Source: Neodiprion pinetum (taxonomy: Eukaryota; Arthropoda; Insecta; Hymenoptera; Diprionidae). Taken from it: a DNA stretch of 64,000 bases. The stretch lies in the NCBI RefSeq assembly GCF_021155775.2, contig NC_060234.1, positions 6,210,283-6,274,282 of the forward strand. The letters are read 5' to 3'. Position 1 is the stretch's first letter; the number at the start of each line of letters is the position of its first letter. Under the pieces are notes generated by a model. It was not told the DNA's origin, ran no database searches, and saw nothing but the letters and a program-made list of their open reading frames with translations. Both the position numbers and the translations under genes were made by a program. Of the stretch, positions 47,401 to 59,703 are shown one piece after another.

Positions 47401-49268
47401 TGAAACAGTGATTTTTCACCCCCCAAGTTTAGTTACCGTCAGCGCTGTTAAATCCAGCCTCTCGTTTTCTGCACGTCTTATAAAAATGAATCGCGGAAAT
47501 CCTTGCAATTAGTTGAATTGTACGTTTCACAATTTTAGACATATTTACGATTCGCAACGTTAACGTGAAAATCGATTACACCGCCGGTTGTAATACGTAA
47601 TCCGTATTGGGCACTTCCGTCTTACCACAATTATATTCACGGGGCTCGCGGGTACCTCAAGATGACAGTTTTGTGTGAGCACGCACGGCTTAAGCCAGCT
47701 TTGTGTGAGTCGTCTTTAATTTATGGACCCCATAGCGTATACAAATGTGTCGCAAGACACGCAGCCACGAATCCCCCTGTGGCTGCCTTTTCCAGTATCA
47801 CGTTGAAATCAATAAAGTTGAAGTACGGTGCCCTGTCACTCTATCTCCATCTCTCTCTCTCTCTCTTTCTCTCTCTCCTCTGTCTCTCTCGATCATATCT
47901 TCGAGCGTATGTTTCATGGTAAAGCGTAACGACCGAGAGGCTGCTCACTCGCTTATTCCGTGGTTCATCGATTTCCGAAAGGAATCGATTTCTTGTGATT
48001 TCACGATTTTCGTAACGCCTGAATCAGTGAGATTTCCAGCGATTCCTAGCGATTGCCTACCTGATTTTTTGTAAAATGGTTCAATGATTTCCTGACTGAG
48101 CAACCCCTCGGTAACGACTGTGAGAATATATTACATCTATACATTTTTATTTATTTATTTGTTCTTCATTTTCTCTACTTTTTTAACGCTTTTATAGATC
48201 CTGAAACACTTTAATTGTACCGCGTTTTATAATTTTTGTTGTACGTACGTACACATTTTTGTGAATACTGACATGTGTTTATTATTATTCTTATGGTCTT
48301 GGTTGAGCTGTAATTTGTAAGACTGGTAACAGCCTGGACTAACGTGGACCTCTGCTTTGGAAGGTTTCTTAGTACATTATTAATAAACTTCAACTTCTCT
48401 CTCTCCTTTTAGCATTTGCTAATGCATTTGCTCGCGATTGAACAAGTGCAACAAGATCTCTTGACGAGCTGTTCCTTCAGTTTTTAATGTGATTCGAGAA
48501 TTTTAATTTTCATCGACGTTGAATTGAACAAACCAAAGCGAATGAAATCGCAATAAATGAGAGATTGCATCGATTAAATTTCGTTTAAAAAGATATCGTT
48601 ATTCAAGTTCGCCTTTCTAGTATTGAATTTAACTTTATTTCAATAACGAATCATAAACTTCGCGACGATTTCTGAGATCAGAGAACCATTAAAAGCAGAA
48701 AATTGTACGACGGATTGTGAGATAAGAGAAGGAATTGAATAGCATCGGTAAAAAGTAGAAAATAATCCACGGCTCATTGTCAGTGATTGTTGGTCGGGCA
48801 ACGTAACTTGACATGAAGCATCCTCAGGGCTTTAGTTGTAGGCGGTATCCGAGGCCTGACTTCTCCGGAATCGAGGTTAGTGTAAAGAAGTCCTGTTGAA
48901 TAATTTGTACATATACGTGTAGGAGAACTTTCTCTCTCTAGGACTATTTGTAACCAGGTTCCCTCCAAGATTGTAAATGTTTGGTTAGGGCTCTCGGCGC
49001 GGTTTTCACGAGTTGTAAACGGTTAGCTAGCCCGGCTTCCAGCGGTGGCTAGACGTGTATAATGTATAATACAGGAACAAGTCGGATATTCCTTCGGCTA
49101 TCTCTGCGTCTTGTCAAAACACGCCTGTGTCTCGCTTCTTCCTCTGTGTGCGAGGCTGAAGGACCCAACGACGAGGATATGAGGAGGAAGACTCAGAAGC
49201 ACGATAGTGAAACGCAACGGGTTAAAACCTCCCGTTTGTCTTTTTACCGATTCATTCCTGGGACGGGT
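47401..49268. other. Noncoding DNA
   Basis: Contains a TC array (47847-47890). The - frame 48780-48968 has protein-like composition but no acceptor, donor or motif. Confidence 0.4.
47847..47890. repeat. (TC)n microsatellite
   Basis: TC dinucleotides with a few interruptions. Confidence 0.9.
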
Positions 49269-49801
49269 TGAAGTTCCGAATTTTAAAAATTACGAAATTG
49301 CCTAATTCCGAGTTATTCGGTGTCGAAACTTGAAGCATAAAAATCAAACTTTTACGAAACCACAAAGTGTTTCGTATGGTCGGAAACCCGACGGCTCAAA
49401 GTTACGAAATCCAAGATTCAGAAAATTCAAGTTTCGACAGAGTAAAATTACGAATATTAAAATATACTCATACAGCATAGTTTACTCGACGAGTGGGTGT
49501 AAAAAAACAGAACGAACGGGATTTCAAACGTAAAAAATCCAAAACAAAGAAAGATCAAAGTGGTGAAATTTCACGAAACCAGAAATTCACAGAGCTGATA
49601 ATTTTTGATCATTCGGAATTTTGATTTTTTTTACCAGGTTTTCAAATTTTCTGATTTCCGCACTTTCGGAATTTTGAGCGTCGGGTTTCGGACCATTCGA
49701 AAATTTGATATTTCGCAAATTTTTATTTCTTCACTCCAAGTTTCGCCAGCAAAAAAAATTCGAAATTTGTCACTTTCGAATCTGTTAAAATTCAAAATTT
49801 C
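49269..49801. mobile_element. Fold-back element family E, copy 2
   Basis: It shares GAAGTTCCGAATTT at the left, ATGGTCGGAAACCCGACGG in the left arm, CGAGTGGGTGT near the centre and CACTTTCGGAATTTTG in the right arm with copy 1 at 29414-29973. Its own right arm contains the inverted block CGTCGGGTTTCGGACCATTCG and TTCACTCCAAGTTTCGCCAGC, which pair with its left arm. It is the same size as copy 1 to within about 30 bases. No coding frame. Confidence 0.75.
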
Positions 49802-52726
49802 AATCCGCTCCTCATCCCTCCGTGAAATGAAACCGAGTAAGAATAACCATTCGAATTTCATCGTCCCGTTATGCCTGCTATGTGCACGATTCGCGATTAC
49901 TTCCGGATACTCGTTCATTGTCGATCCCTTTTCCGTCTTGATCGAGGAGAATATTTTCGAGGGTTCGAGAATTCTGTTTCTCTGATCTTGTCGAGGATTC
50001 AGCGTTCGAAGCGTGTAATGGAATACTGCAGCATGAATGTCCACCTGAAACGTCTCTTCGAGGACGTTCTAATTTCAAAAGAGAAACCGGAAACTCAGAG
50101 GGTTGAAAGCACCGAGATGAAAGAACAGGATTTCGCTTGAGAAAAAATTATTTTATTCGATGGTCAAAGTTACCTTACGGATAACTCGGTCACTACATCT
50201 TTCAACTTAATCATAACCATTTTGAAACAAGTAATCATCGCTTTAAATCATTACGAAATGGCATAACGTAAAAAGTCTTCAAAAAAAAATGGGTTCCACT
50301 TTGCGATTACAAAATTTTTTGAGCAACGCGACATTTTTCAGACCGAATGAGATTGGAAACAAAGCTTTAAGAATGACAACCGATTATTTTGTTCAGATCA
50401 AACTTGAACTAAAGCAATATTTCTTGCCTAACATTATTGAACATCGTCTTTATTTTTAGTTAAAATACGTGATTTTGAAATCTTAATTTCTTTTTCCTCC
50501 ATTAAGTGAGACTAGATGTTTGAACGAAGTTACACTGGATGAGTGGCTTCAACTGCCACTTGTTGAACCTTTGTTTTAAACTGTTTCTTGATCTAGCAAC
50601 GCTTCGATTAGACAGCAGAGATGACGGATGATCGAACGAACGTTGACTCTTCATTTTTGTTTCAAAATCGCTAGCTTTCGGTCCCCTGTAATCTCAGCCT
50701 CTTCGCTGTACGCATCCCCCGCGAATTTTTCCCAGAACTTTCCTTTTAGCGTCAGTCGGGGTGGGGGGGGTGAAAAGCCGGCGAAGAAGCCGGTCTGTTT
50801 CCATTTAAACTTGAACGAGGAGACAGGAAATTACGAGACCCTTTTTGCCCAACGAAGGGCATCCTTCTCGCGTATCCCGGTCCTGGATGACGTCTTCCCG
50901 CCGTCTGCCACTCGCCCCGTTGCGTTGTGCCCCCGGCTGCAAACAAATACCGGATTACTCACCAGAACGGTAAATCTCTCACTCACTGCCGAGCGCCGCT
51001 CTTCCGAGGGATGCGGGAGGGAACGAGAAGGGAAGAACCAGAGGAAGATGATGAAGGTGAAGAAGGAAGCAGGGCCCACTCGGATGAGGCTTCAACTTAT
51101 ATCCAGGCCTCCTCCGTGCTCCTCGAAACTTGACTCGCACTGTTTGCTTACGCGCCTCCGCTCGGCCACCCACCAAGTTTATGCATAATCATCATCGCCA
51201 CACAACCGCGGCCGAGATACTCTGGAATAAGTTTAGTACAGTACGGACTCCGGACTGACTATCCGGACTCGAAGCTAGAGCCGTTAAGCGTGATTGAACG
51301 CATCGAAAAAAAAAGCAGAATCTTTGAAGTAAACCCAGATCTTTGATGACTTACAATATCGAGGGAACCAAAAATTGGGATGGGGTTGTATCTGGGTCTG
51401 TAACATTTATGGCCATTGGGTCGTTCACGTTTGATTGTCCTTGAGACCCGCGGCGAAACATCCAGTCAGTCATTATGCTTCGAAACATTGTAAAAACTGG
51501 ACTTTTCAAAGCTTGAAAAATTTCATCCGAGACTTCGTGAAAATCGACGAAACTGTAAAGGATTTCGTGAAGCTTTATACGTTATACTAGATATCAAAGA
51601 TTTCGTGAGACTTTGAGGGATTTTACGAATTGCACCGAATGTTAAGAGATGTCAAATACGTTTCATGGGATTTCGTCAATTTTCAAGAAGCTCATTAGTA
51701 CTTCAACACATTCCACGCGCCTTGAGAAGATTTCAAAGTGATTAGGATACATTAACGTCCACTGAAATTTCATAAAATTTCCACGAAACTTGACGGCTGG
51801 ATTCATGAAGAAATGTCATCGAACTCTTCCAGTTTTCATGATTCTCCAAAGACCCGAGTAAACTTCAAGGACCTTTCATCGGACTTCGCATGTCCATCCG
51901 TTCACCATACTTGGAGTTCCCAACTCCTCGACTGTTTGTAAATTATCTCTGACTTTATTTACCGGATGAATAAGTGCGACTCGTTGAACCCTGATTAACA
52001 TGCCAGAATCGAGGCTCGAGGTCCGGGCTGATCGATGGATGAAGTAGGAAACGCAACGGTCTTTTAAAGCCTGTCGTGAGTTTCCGGCGGGAAAAAAGAG
52101 CCTCGACGTAGCATCACGTATGTGTCTACAACGGTTATCGTGTGCTCTATATATCTGGCCATCTCTAAAACTGTCGCCAAAGAGCGCCACGTGCTCGTCC
52201 CATGCCGACGCGACGGGATGGGCGGTAGCTGCTGGGTTGGCGTGCAGCCTAGGGCGTCGCGACGCCGTCGACCGGCAACTCTGACTTGCCCGTGCTGTTA
52301 TGACGGCAATAAACAACTCGTTAAACGCTCGTAAACCACACCCTTGGAGCTTAACTTACACGAGCGGTAGAGGATGGTTGGTACTGCAAGACTTTAACTC
52401 ATCACCGTCAACCCATTGACGTGCTTATTGGAAATTATCACCGCACGGGGTATGATACGTGCGATACTGACTTACAAGCTTCAGACTGTATCAATTCTCC
52501 GCCATGGAGAAGGAGGCCGACGCATCTCTGTGGCCTTTGCTGCTTCTTCCATTCACAATGAACGTCAGTTTGGTGTTTCCCTCTGATTTTATTACAACTC
52601 ACGTACGTTGTGAAACATTGAAAACCAAAAGATACGTATTTTTTGTTGACGAAAAAACGGTTCGAAGGTATTGAAAACAAACCCCCTACCCCCAAATATG
52701 GGCACCCTACGGGGTAATTTCTTGAC
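49802..52726. other. Noncoding DNA; GC-richer at 50.65-51.25 and 52.0-52.35 kb
   Basis: The longest open frame of the window (+ 50628-51188, 186 codons from an internal-type start) lies here. At least four other frames on both strands are open over the same bases, and the peptide is low in complexity with no motif, so composition explains it. A degenerate repeat of GATTTCGTGA.ACTTT occurs near 51531, 51560, 51598 and 51669. Confidence 0.4.
51525..51700 (+). repeat. Degenerate short tandem repeat
   Basis: GACTTCGTGAAAAT, GATTTCGTGAAGCTTT, GATTTCGTGAGACTTT and GATTTCGTCAATTTTC recur at irregular spacing of about 30-70 bases. It looks like a decayed minisatellite. Confidence 0.45.
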
Positions 52727-52819
52727 GCGCTTGATGTATTCGAACGAAACCAACGCTGAACAGTTTTTATTAATGAATGGAACATTTTAGCGTTGGTTTC
52801 ATTCAAATACATCAAGCGC
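52727..52819. repeat. Short regular hairpin, about 35 bp stem
   Basis: GCGCTTGATGTATTCGAACG followed by AAACCAACGCT pairs with AGCGTTGGTTT followed by CATTCAAATACATCAAGCGC. Only about two to three bases are unpaired in roughly 35, and the loop is about 30 bases. The size of 93 bases and clean stem are in the range of insect microRNA precursors, but they also suit a tiny MITE. The sequence does not match an insect microRNA I know. Confidence 0.7.
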
Positions 52820-54650
52820 CTCTATCCGAAACTGAAAAACCACCACATCTAATTTCCACACTTGGGAGCCGTTTTTATTTTCATTAACTGCAACGTAGGT
52901 ACACGAGTTTCAACGAAATTGGAAAGGATACCAAACTGATGTTTCTTGTCAGTGAAGAGATGACGATATGGCTGCTTATTCCTCGCTTCCTCCTATACAC
53001 TATCGAGTTTCGTAACCGGACATCTTAGTTTCGAACTTCGGAACGGTTATGAACGTGGAAAACTGGGAAGCCTTACACAAGCTAAAAACAAAGCGTCTCG
53101 ACCATCGCATGCTTGAAGGGAATCAAAGAGTCGTCGAACAGCAGACACACTATATTCTTCCGATTGTGTTTACCGCCCTGAAAGCATGCTGTAATAGGAT
53201 ACGGTCAATGAAAGCTGAAAGCCCGGAACAAGCGATTAATACGTGTCTCACCCTAAGTACCGTTGGCTGGGGTTGCGATGCCTGATCAGGGGATGCCTCT
53301 AAGCTGTTTGCGCACATGGCTTTTTCTCGCGGAACATCTCGCTCCGTTTGCACTTACAATGAGAGAAAAAGAAGGACGTCGCTAGCACCAAAACCGACGT
53401 TTTAACAGCCTGATTTTCAAGTTTTATCTTAAATTATGGTACCTGGTATGAATTTCGGACAACAGGAAGTTGGCTCAAGTGCCTGCGGGGCTGTGGATTA
53501 TGTGAGATAAACGAAGGTACGATCTCCCACGACAAATACCTACCATGTGTATACTTCTACTACTGGAGTTGTCGTCGTCAGGTTTCTCTCTTTGACAATG
53601 AACCACGTACGACGAAATAGCCACGGTGTTGGTAATGTTTATTTTAATTTTCTCCGGTAGCCTCCGCGACGAAACCGCGCTTTATCTGCTCATTTTGCCG
53701 CTGATGCTGTCGCTGAAGTTGTCACGCAAGAGTTAAACGTCACTGCAACCTCCCCACCCTAGACGAAACTTGTGTCCAGAAGCACTTAGACCGGTTGCAA
53801 CACTATTCAAATTAGTGTTTACTCGGGGCGCCTTTGGTAATTACGGAGAAAATCATGCCTCGGAATAAATTAGACACACAAAACAGTTTTTTTTTTTTAT
53901 CTCTCTATCACGTCCTTCTTCCGTTTTTTTCTCTTCTATTTTCGTTATCGGTATTCTGGTGTCGTTTTTTCACCACAAAACCACCTGCAGACGAAGGAAA
54001 TTTTAAGTGTGGTTTAAAAACTGCCCGAAATGGTCGTAATCCACAGTTATCATTCATTCCGCGAATATCCTTGCAATCGGTTCGAATAATTTAAATTCCA
54101 ACCATTTTGAATTTTCCAAGGATCAAGATTTCTACAGGTTCAAACTTTAAAATAGTTAGCTGGTACCAGAATATTAAGTGATCCTAGGAGTGAAATGTTC
54201 AAATGTTCCACATTTCCTAAGGATAAAAATTGTAAATACTGGTCTTGATTTATTATATCGTCAGATGATTTTCCTGACAGATTAGGCAAGCTGTCCGAAA
54301 CCCAGTTAAAGTCATCATTTTGTCAAATTTTGAACTTTTAAGAGTAAAAACCTGCTAGCATGTATCCTGACCTCTCGAACATTTAAAAAAATTGGAATTT
54401 TGATCAGTCAAACCGATGACAAGATTCGATATAATATCCGGCCTCATTGTCAGAATGACTGGAAAAGTTTGTTACGAATGAGTCGTCAACAGATTCTGTG
54501 AGAAGTACCGAACGACATCCAGCAGAACAAATTGGTGTGAAACGTGACCGGCTGACCCGCGGCTCGTAGGCGGAACGGGAATCGAAGAGTCAGCCTGAGA
54601 CCCAGAATCAAAACCATCGAAATGGCCGGTGCCTAATTCTGGTCACTTAC
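52820..54650. other. Noncoding DNA
   Basis: The ATG-initiated + frame 53049-53285 (78 codons) has protein-like composition but no splice context or motif. A weak direct repeat (TTTCC.AAGGAT.AA) lies near 54110 and 54230. Confidence 0.4.
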
Positions 54651-54713
54651 CAAACCTGTCAGTTGCTCGTATGCAGTCAGCAACGGCAGTAGCATCAGCA
54701 GCATTCGCTTGTA
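54651..54713 (-). CDS. Candidate leader-peptide exon with strong splice sites, partial gene
   Basis: Read on the - strand, a pyrimidine-rich acceptor (CACCCCAACTTTCTCAG) ends at 54714. Then come nine bases (TACAAGCGA) and an ATG at 54704 that opens MLLMLLPLLTAYEQLTGL, with a consensus donor GTAAGT at 54650-54645. The 18 codons are a compact hydrophobic leader followed by a polar stretch, as in a secretory signal, and the exon leaves in phase 0. An upstream noncoding exon would be needed. The frame is also open through the nine leading bases (YKR), so an internal membrane-segment exon is possible. The downstream partner could be the phase-0 candidate exon at 39278-39655, but nothing links them except strand and phase. 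Confidence 0.4.
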
Positions 54714-57700
54714 CTGAGAAAGTTGGGGTGACCGGAACGATATGAAGACGTAATTGGCCGCTTTGGTCCCAATGACAGTTATCCAGCATTTATTTGACGT
54801 GTGACATGATTCCGGCACGTCCACCCGTTGTCACATCTTCAATTACCTCTTCAACTGGGCCAATCAACTTCCATGACGCCTCCGAGGCCCGCGAAGCGAC
54901 TCGAACGAGACATTGACGATCGGTCAAAGGTTACCAGACAAACACGTGTTGTCACCTTGTACTTTTTGCTGACTTTGACAGAGGATTGGGAGTTTCTATG
55001 GCTCTCCGCCACCGTCTCCTGATTGCTGCTTTTCAAATTTTCTCTTCGACAACTCAGTTCTTGGCTGTACCAACGTCTAGACGAATTTTTACTGCATCGT
55101 CTCGCGGAGACGGATGACGTTTAATGGCGTTTATACACCGCCTGGCGCCGTTCAAAATACTTAAATTTTCGTTCACAATTCCATTAAGCTAAATGCGCAC
55201 GAGTCATCAATGGACTCAGAAACGTGCCGCAATGACGATTCACAGCGAAATGCAAGAAAGTATTTTTACGTCTGCGACGTCGATTGTTATCAGAGCAATA
55301 AATGATCTTGGAGTTGAGGTTATAAAGTCAGATTTCAAACGTCTTGTGTCACATTCGCAATCCATTTGAGATGAGATGTCTCCACGAGTAGATGAATTTT
55401 TGTAGTACATAATTTATACATCTTCATATTCAAACAGATTTTGTTCATTTCGAGCACATTCAAATAAGCTTTTTTTTTTATTTCGTAAACGATTTGAAAA
55501 TTCATCACAAATTCTGCGAATCGTAAATTTTTAACCTCATAGGTGATTACAATTTTTTGTAACGTAAAGTAGCGAGAGTTGTAGAAGTTTCGTAACACAT
55601 CCCGATAAACCGATCGATAAATTTCTCCAAAATTGATGAAAGAAATTTTATTTCATGTAAATTTCCAATGAAATGGATGAAATAACGTTTTCGAATTCAG
55701 GATTAAACTTTTTTTTTTGTTTAAAACCATACAAAAATTGTCAGTTCCTATAAACCGAGCCATGAATTGATACAACCGTGACCGACAATGTGATCGATTT
55801 GAAATTCCCGCTCAATTATAACAATCAACGAGACTCCCGAGGTCGCTTCAAATTTGTACAAGGTCGTTGACAATCTGCTGTAAGACTTTGTCGATGGATT
55901 TTTTTCCTCTCTCGGTAAGAAAAACGGTGTCAAGGTGGAGGAGGCGCAGAGCAAAGTGTATATAGGAAGCGAGGGTTGATCCCTGTTGGCTGGTGGCTTG
56001 TTTTGTCACGTCAAATGGTACGTAGACATGTTTGTTTTCCAAATTTAGGCCCATTTAGAGAGTTCGAGGGCCTGCGGACGCGGGTACGAGGACGACAGCA
56101 TCGCCCCGACATGCATCACCAGCAGGTTCCTCACAAAAAGTCCGCCGTCTGTCAAACGTAGCTCAAAATAATCGTATAATAAACGATACTCCCCGCGCCC
56201 CATTGCCCCTCGCCCTTTGTCAAATTTCCTCGAGAAGGCAACCACTGGAACGCAGTGCAGGGTTCGGAGCATAACGCAACTATGTATCCACAGCTAAGCA
56301 CACATGAGCTACCGTGCATCGGACAAGTCGCACAACTTGAAGTTGGGCAAGTTATAAACCTGTACAGTCGTAACGCTTATGAAAGGGTAGGAGTTTGTAT
56401 TTGTCGATGAATAAATTTAACGTAAATATGAGAAATTGTAGAAAAAAGAAGAGAGAAAGAAAAAAAAATATCACCACGCACGTCGTCTTCTATTTTACTT
56501 TGAATTTAATTTATTTATACTCCATTCATTTATTCATGATCGAATCGTTTATTCAGTAGCGGTCTTCTATATTCCATTTTACGAAGAAGCCAGTTTTGTG
56601 TACCACCGTACCTCTCTCTGTACACCTCCAACGAGGTGATTATTAGCGAGCTGACTTAACGCTGTGGTAATATTCCTTGCGCCAGGTAAGCAGGTATTCA
56701 TCGCTCGACCACCGCGGCAGCTTCTCCGACATAATATTTAACCGCACAAGTGGACGTTAAACTTACCACGCTTGCGTTAGTTTTAAGTGGCCGCCGCCAG
56801 GTACCGAGCCATCCACGTCCCGGTCTGCATTAATTGAAATTATATCCTAGCTGATAATTACTGACTCGTTATAAGACGCTAGCTAGGTGGGTAAATAAAC
56901 CGAGGAAATACCCAGAAACTATGCCGAACGAGAACTCGGGCCGCCTTGTACCGAACGTTGTGAGTCAACCTTATTTTTTCGGGGATGCCTTCCGGATAAA
57001 CTTTTCACCTGAATTTAGTGCAGCGTATTTAGACACATAAATATAGCATCTTCGTGATTTTCTGTCCTCGGTACTGCGGAGGAGAAGCCGTTCTGGAAAG
57101 GAGGAATTCCACTTATAGATCGAGAAGTTGGGCAGAGTTTACAGATCGTGTGTTTTACTCGAGTGCCAATAACTGTTGGCGGTAATTTTAGAACAGGTTT
57201 TAATTGAAACAACCAACCTGGCCACAAATTTCGTACGGGATATAAAGGCAGGCTGACGTTAAGGTGCGTGAAAATAAGAGCGACGTGTTGAATTTATGGT
57301 TTCTAATCCCAATGCGTGGAAGTGATTTCATCGTTATCGGAATTGGGCCAGAAAGTCCACACTGAAACGAACTGGCTCTTATCGTCGTTATCACCTGCGC
57401 TGTATAACGCCGCGCGACAGAAAGTCCGAGGCATGCTCGATCCGAAACCAGGCTACCGGTGGAAAAAATAAAGTGAAATAAATATAAAAATAGGTATGAG
57501 AGAGTGAGGCTATTGAGAAAAATGAAGGAGGGAGAAAGAGGACCAGGGGAATAAGAAAGAGACGTTGCTTCGTGACGCTCTCTTTCTCTCTCGTCTTAAA
57601 CACACGCATACCGAAAGTGATTCAGGAACACGTGTGTCGGTCGTCGCGTTAGCCCTTCGACTACTTCTTAATACGATCCACTAGCGTAGAATATTTTCAT

Positions 57701-59302
57701 AATCCTACTTTTTCCAGAAGTGAAGAAATACCCTAGCGGCTAATGAATGACTCGAGTATAATGTCGATTATTCATGATTCGTCGAGTCCTCGCGATGGTC
57801 TGATGGCTAAATTTGAAGAAAGTCGAAATTCTAAGACGGGTACGGAATTGGGAACTTTTCAATGCGTCATCAATTTAAACTGAACGAGAAAACCCATCGA
57901 CTTCACAAGTTGTTTCGTATGGTACATCGATGATCACTGTTTTTAATGAGAATGTGACAAAAATTGGTGGTACACTACAGACTCTAATAAACATCCATGG
58001 GAATCGAAGCGACTCTGTAAAAACTTTTGTCAAAACTTTACCAATAATATTTTTTTCTCTTCTCTGAAAATCAGTCGAAATGAAATGATACTGAAACAGT
58101 TTGTCACGTTATTAACGAGGTACTTGGTTCTTGGTCTTTATTTTCATTGTTTAACGAAACAGAATTAAAAACTTCACCGTAATACCATCCGAATGTTACG
58201 ATCGTGTCTATTAAGACTTCATAAGTGAGTCGGAATTATTTTTGCAAGCCATCCTTGAGGTATGCAAAAGGCCAATTTCGACGGGACGCGATCCTTGATC
58301 TTGATCGTAAATTTACTCCCGCTGTTCCGACGGTGGGAAACGGCTTGAATTTCTAAGAGGGAAGACGGATGTGCCCTGTTAAGTTGACGCGACGTTAAGA
58401 AGAAGCCTGTGCAGAGCAGAGGATCACGGCTGAAACAAGGACTGAATTAATATTGAAAATAATTGAAACGATTACGGTAACCTTTCTCCTAACTAAAACA
58501 TTCCTTATCGGGGGTTTGAAGGGTTGGCCGTTGAAGCGTCGACAATACATCTTCCGATTCTTCCATCTCTGGTGCGAGGCACGTTTCTTATCTTCGTTCA
58601 AGTCGCAGAGACATACGTCTCTCCGTAGATACCATTCTCATTCCCGGTCCCTCCTTCTCACTCTCTTCGTCGCTTCTGAAAAGAGTGAGAGAAAGAGTCG
58701 AGGGTGGGAGAGGGGAAATTAATACGGTGAATCGCGTTCGAAGCGTCGATAAAATTCACCGGGTAGAATTTCATTTGGTTTGATATCGCTTATGGTGCTG
58801 CGTATTCTCGCCGGCGAATCACCGACCTTTTACTGCTCTCAGGGGTTTTTTACCGCTCTGGTACGATATAAACTCCGCGAACGAGGACTCGCAGCCTCTG
58901 GCCGAAAATTTTCGGTTGACAGCCACTGCTCGGCCAATATCAGCATGACAAAAGAGAGGAACTATGCATCCATCGTACGTCTGCCAGGCGTGGCAAACTG
59001 TATCGTGTAGCTTGTAGTTAAAGGGGTGTGTGGCCAGCAAAATCTGTCACCCGGACGTCAATCAATAGTTTAAGGGGGCTCGGCTTGAGTGATAGGAGAG
59101 AAAGGAGAGAAAGGAGAGGGACTCTACTGGAAGCCCACCCCGCGTGGACTCTGTTACTTCATACATCGGACTCTGCTCAAACGATTTTACTTCCCCTGCC
59201 AATGGACACCATGGACCAAGATATGCAGTCATACGACTTTGGGTCTCGAACTCTTACCAATCTGTTGAGCAATGAGAAAAATTTCATTTGTTACAGTAAC
59301 TA
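54714..59302. other. Noncoding DNA
   Basis: No gene is supported. On the - strand CGTG|GTAAGT lies near 56767, behind a possible TTAATGCAG acceptor near 56836 with one frame open between. Pyrimidine support is weak. GC-richer pieces at 58.5-59.2 kb hold overlapping frames only. Confidence 0.4.
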
Positions 59303-59703
59303 GAAAAATTGAGTAAAACAGGTGTCGTTAAAAAAACTGTTTGGAAATTGTCGGAATTACGAAAAACGAGGTACGCGTAAACATTTTGCCCTATTATCGA
59401 TCCTTTTTTTGGTAATTGCAACGCAAAATCTGTTTTTTCGGTTTACTCTACTTTCTTAGTTAACTATGACTTTAACGTCAATATATTGTTGCACACGCAT
59501 TAAATTTTCGCAACAGTTACAAGAGAATATAATAACAGTGATCTTAATAAGAAAGAATAGTGACGGATACTAGACTTTCTGGTAACGGCTACAAATCTAA
59601 TTTTCATTTTGTACCTACAACTATATTCTTCGATTGTCGTAAACAATGAAAATAGTTAAGGACTGAGCGGTAACCGGAACTAAAAATTTCTCTCAATGCA
59701 GTA
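59303..59703 (+). repeat. Dispersed repeat family B, copy 4 (long copy)
   Basis: Aligns from GAAAAATT.AGTAAAACAGG to AACCGGAACTAAAAATTTC with copy 2 at 15485-15894. It differs by many scattered substitutions and lacks copy 2's TATAGT-rich interruption. The pair defines the element length as about 400 bases. Confidence 0.75.

Noticed and set aside
50628..51188. Longest open frame (186 codons, + strand)
   Set aside because: Several other frames on both strands are open over the same GC-rich bases, the peptide is low in complexity, and no motif or splice context supports it.
52515..52585. - strand frame between an AATCAG acceptor and a GTAAGT donor (52477-52585), cysteine-containing
   Set aside because: The acceptor lacks a pyrimidine tract, the peptide is unrecognised, and the frame extends far beyond the proposed acceptor.
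53049..53285. ATG-initiated 78-codon + frame with protein-like composition
   Set aside because: No splice sites, no homologue recognised, and the opposite strand is open as well. Length is within chance.
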